64,000 nucleotides of DNA. Origin: Phoronis australis (taxonomy: Eukaryota > Phoronida > Phoronidae). The notes under the pieces were generated by a model. That model ran no database searches. It was not told where the DNA came from and worked only from the letters and a program-made list of their open reading frames with translations. How positions within the stretch are numbered: position 1 is the first letter of the stretch; the number at the start of each line of letters is the position of its first letter. This document shows positions 57,401-64,000 of this stretch, piece by piece. Made by a program: the position numbers and the translations under genes. The stretch spans positions 513,215 to 577,214 of the forward strand of contig NMRA01000261.1 of NCBI GenBank assembly GCA_002633005.1, in the 5' to 3' direction.

Positions 57401-58723
57401 TGAGCAGCTGGGTGAAGTTAAACAGAAAGGACTGAGGTCACAGGACATTGAGAGACTTCCAACCAGAGTTTTTACCAATAAACAGTCATCGGATGGTGAA
57501 ATACCCTCATGCAATGTTTGTTTCTGTGAATTTGAGCTTGCGGAATGCATTCGTATGTTGCCATGTCTCCACGAGTTCCACGCGCCTTGTATCGACAAAT
57601 GGTTAAAGGTTGGTATCTGTCGTAATTTATAGGACATCATTTTGACATGTTTGTAGTATGCAAAATTGTCATTTCTTCTGCGTAGTTCATTGAACTTAGA
57701 CAACATGGGTAGGGATCTACCAAGGACCAGACACTGTAATGATAATGAGCTCATAAACCTCTACAATTAACTGAGCTGAGTTGCATAAAACTTCAAAGTT
57801 CATCCACTGGGTGCAATTTGCTGGGCAATGTGTGCAGCAGTTTTCAAAAATTTTTTTTAGCACAGCCCCAGAAACCGCTTTCGCATTATATCCAGGTTCT
57901 CATTCATTCCCTTGCATGCATCACAAGTAAAACTGAGCTCATAGTAGCAGGAGTCACTTTTGTGCAATGTTTGATTGTCTGCTAGTAAACCCAGGATTTG
58001 AACCTGGATTTCCCAAACTCCTTGAGAATAGTAACCTATTGTGTGAAGCTGCCATGCCATGTCTGGTTATTCGCATAACATAAGTTTAATGTCAAACTGG
58101 GCCCTGATTGCTATATACTTTTAGTTTCTTTTTGTGTTGGTTTATCGTCTTAGAATTGTGTGTGTCTTGTTGAAATCGGCCAGCTTCTGAATGCAGGAAC
58201 ATTACAGTATGCTGCATGTTTAAACATTCCACTAAGCTAAAAAACAGACATGTGTAAAACCATGCCTGTTTGTTCCAATGAAGCATGTGTTGTGGATGAT
58301 GCATTTCTATGGACACTCGTAATGTTGTGTTCATGGACTGATAACGATTATACATCGCAATGCATGCATCTGCTATCAACAAAGCAGGTTTATACTGATT
58401 TTCTACCGGCCATAACTCTTCGTTATCGGAACAAAAATGCATTGCCTTATCGTGTGGTTATACCCATCCATATGTCTTTAGCTATAAGTTGGACAGGCAT
58501 AAATCAGATCCTCGAATAAAATTCTGCTTTACAATTGCTTTACTTTGTGCTTTCAGCCAAACTGCTACTATAATTTACTTGGTCTGCTTGGATCTGCCAG
58601 GTGCAAGTTTTAACATAATTTGAAAATTTCTTATTTTGATTTTGTATTGCTTTGACACTAATTTTTATGTTTTAGACGAATGCTACATGTCCAATTTGTC
58701 GCTGCACTGTTGATGTCAGCTGA
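45401..58723 (+). CDS. RING-H2 E3 ubiquitin ligase (RNF38/44- or RNF12-like RING)
   Basis: Eight exons are proposed: 45401-45471, 46443-47344, 48836-48918, 50055-50228, 52271-52334, 53102-53136, 57384-57608 and 58676-58723. All borders are GT..AG and all phases agree; the total is 1602 nt, 533 residues plus stop. Seen: a Ser/Lys-rich, probably disordered N-terminal half with basic clusters; a motif resembling a ubiquitin-binding MIU helix (DEALARHLQEEMDQEF) across exons 3-4; four 10-residue repeats; an Arg/Ser-rich stretch; a helix (ELLQLAEQLGEVKQKGL) and DIERLP; and a C-terminal C3H2C3 RING (CNVC, LPCLHEFH, APC, CPIC). Family knowledge: RING-H2 proteins pass ubiquitin directly from an E2 to a substrate. 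The helix-plus-RING end resembles RNF38/44 and, less closely, RLIM/RNF12; the N-terminal half is not recognised. An exon could be hidden in the N gap, but phase does not require it. The first exon is supported by phase only. Confidence 0.82.
46443..47344 (+). CDS. large Ser/Lys-rich exon of the RING ligase gene
   Basis: Acceptor TCTTTAG to donor GTAAGT. It encodes about 300 residues of low-complexity Ser-rich sequence with several Lys/Arg runs (RLQNLRKKKKAR, KERIKKKNAK, HGRKRSHSSGKRS), likely nuclear localisation signals. No folded domain was recognised. The frame is open upstream of the first ATG (46462) back to the acceptor and joins in phase to the small exon ending at 45471. Confidence 0.8.
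50055..50228 (+). CDS. exon with 10-residue coding tandem repeat (RING ligase gene)
   Basis: After EEMDQEF, which completes the MIU-like helix begun in the previous exon, four 30-bp units (50079-50198) encode AALANEMSSQ, AALANEMSPQ, AVLAYEISTQ and AALANGVSTA. The Ala-x-x-x-Ser spacing recalls ubiquitin-interacting motifs, but this is only a resemblance. The donor GTAAGT follows at 50229. Confidence 0.8.
50467..52037. mobile_element. 1.6-kb repeat element with internal tandem array and short inverted ends
   Basis: TGCGCCCACT (50467-50476) is inverted at 52028-52037. Between them the octamer-like core TAGTGGC(C/A), often followed by a T-run, recurs about ten times every 110-160 bp (near 50681, 50830, 50989, 51139, 51279, 51439, 51584, 51729, 51849, 51966). 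Three-monomer super-units repeat at about 450 bp: CCGACTACCGGTGTGC at 50658 and 51119, and GCGTCCACCCCTCTATCAAC near 50868 and 51318. The left end carries a GTCTGTCTGTCC tract. There is no ORF of note. It lies in an intron of the RING ligase gene and is probably a non-autonomous element. Confidence 0.65.
53238..53691. other. assembly gap (run of N)
   Basis: About 454 undetermined bases in an intron of the RING ligase gene. The gap hides the 3' end of the adjacent LINE fragment and could hide a small exon, although the flanking exon phases (0 and 0) do not demand one. Confidence 0.97.
53692..54660 (-). mobile_element. 5'-truncated non-LTR retrotransposon, C-terminal part of the ORF
   Basis: An open minus-strand frame of about 320 residues before the N gap. 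Seen: the post-RT region typical of LINE ORF2 (LPILHYGCEIWGF, preceded by a KAVNLMRK-type helix) and a C-terminal zinc-knuckle-like block (CPLCVRTYVESEYHFVIECP). There is no RT catalytic motif because the copy begins after the YADD region (near 54.65 kb), as expected from 5' truncation. The frame is uninterrupted, so the insertion is young. It is antisense to the host RING ligase gene and lies in its intron. It is a different fragment type from the LINE at 22-23 kb and shares no overlapping motif to compare. Confidence 0.82.
55540..56849. mobile_element. Kolobok-like element, copy 3 (fold-back derivative), in a RING-ligase intron
   Basis: A 1310-bp element flanked by TTAA (55536-55539 and 56850-56853). 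The long inverted repeats (about 55540-55860 and 56525-56849) include the THAP gene start at both ends, as in copy 2. The left copy of the start (ATG at 55809) has a premature TGA at codon 6 and the right one has ATA in place of ATG. The internal junction CGTACAGAGGAAGAACTG matches that of copy 2. Confidence 0.85.
55880..56583 (-). pseudogene. decayed THAP-domain transposase fragment, copy 3
   Basis: The start codon is lost (ATA near 56583) and a 4-nt insertion shared with copy 2 breaks the finger near 56475. Remaining recognisable pieces are DMYAELMKVPAKQRLKKGTI with the IPSLLIPGSA box, SAFLKREASRAVA-like sequence and the SSTPSEEDSSSSNEQIGEP linker, ending near a GGM stop at 55911. Part of the following WECVAGH region is deleted. 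Confidence 0.78.
57384..57608 (+). CDS. RING-H2 exon
   Basis: Acceptor TTTCCTCAG, phase 0. It encodes the pre-RING helix and most of the C3H2C3 RING: CNVC, then CIRMLPCLHEFHAPCIDKWL, ending at Lys before GTTGGT. The last cysteine pair (CPIC) is on the next exon, 58676-58723, which ends TVDVS and TGA. Confidence 0.93.
57975..58065 (-). repeat. tRNA-derived element in a RING-ligase intron
   Basis: The minus strand has a perfect T arm (CCAGG, loop TTCAAAT, CCTGG; plus coordinates 57991-58007) and an A-box-like TGGCATGGCAGC about 50 nt upstream. No acceptor pairing or clear anticodon arm was found, so it is a SINE head or tRNA pseudogene. Confidence 0.5.
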
Positions 58724-58915
58724 TGGCCCACGCTGGTTCTATTGTTAATGTCTGCTGAAGCCAGGACCATGCTGGTTCTACTGTTGATGTCAGCTGATGG
58801 CCCATGCTGGTTCTACTGTTGATGTCTGCTGAAGCCGGGACTATGCTGGTTCTACTGTTGATGTCAGCTGATGGAGCATGCTGGTTCTACTGTTGATGTC
58901 AGCTGATGGAGAATG
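58706..58915. repeat. minisatellite starting at the stop codon of the RING ligase
   Basis: About six alternating units of about 34 bp with core CTGGTTCTACTGTTGATGTC, then AGCTGATGG or TGCTGAAGCC. The first unit is the end of the coding sequence itself (ACTGTTGATGTCAGCTGA encodes TVDVS and stop), so the array grew from the last codons into the 3' UTR. Confidence 0.9.
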
Positions 58916-59532
58916 ACTGTGCTTGTGCCCAGAGTTTGCAGACTTGCAGATTCATTTCACAGACTTTGATTATGAGGATGTAGTTTGTCGTTTTTTGTTT
59001 GTGTGTCTATTGAAGCAAAATTTTACGCTAGAAGTTTGCCTTTGAGTTGTCATTTTTGGATGGTGACCCAAACTGGACTCAATTTATTAATATTAAGGAT
59101 GATAATGATAGCTGGAATGACACCGATGATGCTGATAGTAGCCTACTTCATTTGCAGCCAGTCATTGGTATTTTGATTTATTAAAATCACGTACAGCAAA
59201 TGCAAGTGGCATAGCTAAGGGTAGGTAAACTCTGGTATTACCAACTCTTGTTGTTTAGAAAACATCAGTTAAGCTGTTGTACCATCAGTGTTACTAGATG
59301 TATCACTGTCACGTGTGTTTGATGAATTTTAATTTGCTACATGAATAGTATCTTGGAAGGTTAATGTATGTGTTGAAACCCAGAATCAGATGAAGATTAA
59401 CTGCATTTTATAGTTGATTCTCCATATAGGTTTCACTTTGAACAAATTTGTTTCTTAATATATCTCTCCAGGTACCAAACTTTTGAGTCTATAGCAAAGT
59501 AGAAGCATATTGTGATAAATATACAAATAACG

Positions 59533-59538
59533 AATAAA
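59533..59538 (+). promoter_or_regulatory. candidate poly(A) signal of the RING ligase gene
   Basis: AATAAA about 810 nt after the stop codon. A weaker ATTAAA occurs earlier near 59179. Which is used cannot be told from sequence. Confidence 0.35.
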
Positions 59539-59539
59539 T

Positions 59540-62500
59540 TACTCCAAGGTATTTCACAGGAGGAATTACTCGAGTTGCTACAGCTACAAAAAAAACGAAT
59601 GTTCCTAGGATGGTGAATGTTATTCAAGTAATTATCATGAGAATGTGTCGTAGATAATTATGAACGTTTAAGTGAGTTTAAACTGTTCAGCGCGGTGAGA
59701 AATTGGAAGAAGACCATTCTCTGAGAGGCCACTGGGGTCTGCCTACGGGACAATGGTGCCCAGGCAAAGAACTATGTGTATACTTTTATTTTGAGCTATT
59801 TACGATCTCTTTGTACGCCATACTTGTACCAGAATACGAAGCATCCGCAGAATCGATGTAGCACAAAAGTAAAGCATTGGCAAAAAGTCTCACCACTCAC
59901 AATATTTGCTTGTCTGTGTGAACAATTGAAACGAACAGTAACAGAATGACAGCATCATCCATACGTCTCCCTTTAAAACATTGTCCAGAGAAACAGCAAA
60001 GATATTCACCATTTCATAACGAAATAGATTGTTGCCTCGTTTTTGTCCAGATGTCATCGCCAGTAAGTAGGCCTACGTTAAATGTCATCAAACTTACACC
60101 TGTTTTGTTTAATTAATACTGCGTCACTGTTCTTCAATAATCTAGCTTAGTTCATACTCGTCTACTTCGCCCATCTCTTGATAGCCTTGGTTTTCCTCGA
60201 AGAGACTTGATCCGGGGACTATTCTTTTTACTGGAAATCTAAAACATTTTTAATACTTTCCGCTATCCTTTTATACGAACTCGAGGACAATTATCTAGCA
60301 TTCTGTTCTCGAGTATATTATGGATTACGCAAATAAGAGTGTTGTCCAAATTCGCTCTTGACGATCGGTTCGAGAAACAAACTCGAGTAAAACCTCAATA
60401 TGTTGAGCAAAAACTCGAGATTTCTAACTTATATGTTTTAATGCTGGGATCATCAAGTGTAAAATAGGATTATACAGTTGTCCAAGTAAATCATATTCTC
60501 AAGCGCATAATGACACTTATCTTGAGTTCCTACAAAAGTAGAAAGAAAAATGATTAAAATATATTTCGATTTCGAACAAAAAGATTAGTCTCCAGTCCCT
60601 GGGCTGTGTTTTATGAGAAGTGGCTTGAGGCTTAAGTCGGGCTTACGCTCTGCACAACCATTTCTGAAAACTAATAAAATCTCACTTGAGCAAAAGTGCG
60701 AAGTGCCTAAGGATACACACCCCAATGCTCAGATAATTTCTGTAAATTATTTATAGACAGTGATGCGCTCGTAATTGCTTGACTAAGAATATACTTAAAA
60801 AATTGTAAAATGGGAGTGTTGGACCAAATTTCATGTCCTTTGGAATGGATATTTAGCGCGACAGATCCACAAACCAAGTCGGGAGCTTTGCATCTCGGGG
60901 CTTCAATCCGTAGTTCAGCAGATCTACGCTCAGAGGTCAAGGAAAAATTACTTTAGTGGGAAGTGAGGGCGGGGGGTTCGGGAGCGAAAAATGTTTTAAT
61001 GCTGAAGTTCATGTCTGTAACCGGCAGGATGGGACGATATGAACGCACGCCCCCTACCCGGCCACCCTCGGAGGGGCAGTTGCGGCCCACCTAAACCAGG
61101 ATGGGTTTGACTTATTTTATATATTGATTTTTTTACTGACGACCGGGGGTTGCATTTATTGATTACAAAAATTAATTATTCATTGCTAAATTCAGCCTCA
61201 TCAATTTGTTCTTCCAGAACTGACCCCAGTGAATTTTTAATGGGCAGCTGGCCTCCTCCAGCCGAAATCCGGGGATAGGATAATCCCTGAATTTTTTGGA
61301 ATTATCGAAATTTTAAAACTAAAGGGACATTTTGACTGGAGTGTGTTTTTTTTTATTCCCGAAGGCTTTAAAAGAGCCTATTTTAATATGTAATAAACAT
61401 ATTTTCGAAGGATTTAAATCGTCCATATAAATAAGTAAGTTCTAAATGTTCTTCATAACTGGCTTCTCCAGTAAAGATTTTCAATCATTTCCCAAGGGCA
61501 CACGCAAAGATGAATGACGCCACCTATGAGAGGGAGTTTAGGGACTAAGACATGCTCAGGTTTAACTTGTGTGAATACTGATTGATTCTAGTGGTGACAT
61601 TGTTACGGTTTCGCAAAAATCTTTGTTTGCGATTGTCAATACGTTAAGCACCTTGACATCAGCAAAACATACAGATAATCAGATAAAGTTACTGGAAGAA
61701 TTTACTCTTCATAAATAACGCACCCCTAATAGCGATCTTTAACAGATACGCTGTTCTTGGGATTCTTTGGGCAAAAGTTTCGACATTCCGTAATTATAAA
61801 ACCACCAGGAGTATGTTCTTTGGGTAATTTATATATAGTGATCTTCGAGTTCCAAACTTGCATCATTTCGATTCTGGCCAGTACTGTACTGCTTTTTAAT
61901 GCAGTCTTCCATTTTTGTTGTTTGGGCCGCATGTCTTGCTGCTGTGTTTCACACAATCATGTTTGTGGTTTTCTCGACCAATTATTATTTTTATATATCC
62001 CCTCACGCGAATAGTTGACAGGTCCCCTTCTCTGTGAGAAGGGTTCCTTAGAACGAAGGATCTTAATAAATATGAAAGGTAGTGGTCATGAACGGTGGAA
62101 ACTGGAAACGAACGCCAAGGACGCCTTCATTGCCCTGCCCTCGAAGAGATGGAACCCCTTTATATGAGTTAAAAAACGGGCAAGTTTGCGGCAATTGATG
62201 CTATCACCAGGTCTTCTCTCTGTCAGCGCCACATTAATTTTAAGTAGCACTCACACACACACACACACACGCACACAAACGCACACGCACACTGCGGAAC
62301 GACAGTTGAATTCATTAATCTCTTGCCAGAGAGTTGTTCGTAGAAATGAACAGTTTAACATTATTTGAATGTTGATAACTTAAGTTAATAATCTGAATCA
62401 ATTTGATCTGGCAATATATGCATATAAATTTATTTTGTACTTTTTCGAAGTATGCTAAAGTGACCTTTTCGCGTGCAGACGACACATTCTGTAGACTACA

Positions 62501-64000
62501 CATCTTCAAAATGGGGCAGCCTAAAAATGGCCGACCAGGTCTTCCGAAAGGTAAACCAGGCACTGATAGTTGACAAAAAATTTCTTTGATTTAACTCTCT
62601 CTCCTAGACGCGTTTCGCTGTCTCTCTGATCATTTGCGTCCAAATCTGGGAATCAACTGCCTCTTGCTTCCGCCTAATACGCCTACGCGGGCCGCTACCA
62701 GGGTCCTCCTGACACCACATGCCTGCACCCGGGGGGGGGGGGCTCGGGGGGCTCGACCGAGGCCCCCATTTGGCGAAGTGGGCAAAAAGGTCCGTCTTAG
62801 AGAAACAAAAAGTCCGAGAAAACGAGACAAAAGTCCATTAAAAGGGCGCAGACGCACAGTGAAAGTGTTACCCCGTTTTTTTAGTTCTCCCGCATTTTTG
62901 TCAGCAAAAGGTCCACGTCACCAGAAATTCGAGCCCCCCTCATATTAAAGGTGGGTGCGCGCGTGCACCACGTCACATTATTGTATGTGGGGAGGGAGGG
63001 AGACGTGCCCGCATGCCGCTCGGCTTGCTGCGGCCCTTGGGGGTTGAGGACACCAACAACATGGCATTCCTTTAAAGTAGTCAGGGTAAAAGAACCTAAC
63101 TGGTTTTCATGGGAAACACCCTTTAGGTTACTTGGCGGCACTGAATCTCGTCACTTATTTATAAAAGCAATAATCTTCAAAGGGACACTGTCATTTATAC
63201 GGCTGAGAAACATAGTTTCGGGATTGTTGGACGGAATAGACTTTCCGAAGCTATTAGGTTTGACCAGAGGCACAAAACAACAAAATCCGTTGCTTTTGCG
63301 ATTTAATTACATGTCGCCAATTCTCGCCGTTGTTTGCCAGACGCTAAAATCAAGGCCGGTGTCTTACACGCTTTGAAAACAGTGCGCTATCTCACACGAG
63401 GGAGCGCTCGGCTGCCACTGCGGGTATCGGTAGAATTCCTTTTCTAGACGAGATACAATTTTTGCACTACGTTGGTTTACATTGTAAAAATGCAATGATG
63501 ATCAGGCCATTTAAAAAGTTAACTGACAACCACTTATGTGTACGAACATATTGCACAACCCTCTGCAATCACCGTGTTTTTCTCGAAAAAAATAAGATTT
63601 TCCATGGTAAGGAATCGCCGAAAATTCATGAAACACAAAAAACCTAATCCATGGCTTTTTCACCGAACAACATAGTTGAAAAAATTACAGACAAGAAGGG
63701 ACTTTGAATAAGTCCGACGCAGCACTAATTAGCTCAAGGTAAATTTGTAAACTTCAAACCAGAATGAAACGAAGGAGGTGCCACGAATCTTCCGACGAGT
63801 AGCAATGAACAGCATGGTTTTATCTTGTGGGAGCGCGAAGGGAGTAATCTTAAGTTGTTGGGTCTACTATTTGTGTGTGACGTGGAGAACCTTAACAATG
63901 TCTTGTACCCGATGGGCGCGCTTGTACTGTGAACTTTGCGCCTGTCACTGAAAGTAACCCATTTACGCGGGAAAGCGCCAGAATTTAACTTTTGGTTTGT
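59540..64000. other. gene-free stretch, 3' part of window
   Basis: No exon with a recognisable domain was found. It holds a short (AC)n tract (62251-62290) and G/C homopolymer-rich repeat debris near 61.03-61.09 kb and 62.72-62.77 kb. A short frame at 62511-62573 (MGQPKNGRPGLPKGKPG) follows open leader-like sequence but has no other support. Frames at 62.63-63.38 kb show no motif. Confidence 0.4.
62251..62291. repeat. (AC)n microsatellite
   Basis: A run of AC dinucleotides, interrupted by a few GC and AA steps. Confidence 0.9.

Noticed and set aside
62511-62573. Short frame MGQPKNGRPGLPKGKPG with AT-hook- or collagen-like look
   Set aside because: Twenty residues only, no downstream exon identified and no promoter signal.

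Overview
The window is eukaryotic nuclear DNA from an intron-containing, repeat-rich metazoan genome. It carries introns with GT..AG borders, a class A neuropeptide-type GPCR, an ERI1 exonuclease, a RING-H2 ubiquitin ligase, TTAA-flanked THAP transposons, non-LTR retrotransposon debris and tRNA-derived repeats. An invertebrate deuterostome (a hemichordate or lancelet) is my best guess, by inference only. Single Ns and a run of about 470 Ns show it is a scaffold.

Layout. 1-7.1 kb: no gene seen; a perfect 42-bp palindrome, a tandem 150-bp duplication and small inverted repeats. 7.2-9.7 kb (minus): a two-exon leucine-rich-repeat membrane protein. 9.7-17.9 kb: non-coding, with an inverted-repeat element and palindromic repeats. 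18.0-19.2 kb (minus): a complete seven-helix receptor in one exon. 19.2-29.9 kb: repeats, including a decayed minus-strand LINE. 29.9-31.6 kb: a Kolobok-like (TTAA, THAP) element carrying a second, oppositely oriented ORF that resembles the cytosolic ballast domain of P2X7. 32.3-38.4 kb (minus): ERI1, with a second THAP element in an intron. 38.4-45.4 kb: minisatellites, duplicated tRNA-derived repeats and an N-bounded tandem duplication. 45.4-58.7 kb (plus): a RING-H2 ligase gene reconstructed as eight phase-compatible coding exons; its introns hold a 1.6-kb repeat element, a LINE fragment, the large assembly gap and a third THAP element. 58.7-64 kb: no gene seen.

The four host genes are functionally unrelated (surface recognition, peptide signalling, small-RNA/histone-mRNA/rRNA 3' processing, ubiquitylation). 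The main point of interest is the THAP transposon family. Copy 1 looks like a deletion derivative of a larger two-gene element in which a THAP transposase and a P2X7-ballast-like protein converge. Copies 2 and 3 form a separate fold-back subfamily with the THAP gene start at both ends, an identical internal junction and a shared 4-nt insertion. All protein identifications come from reading motifs; no database search was run.
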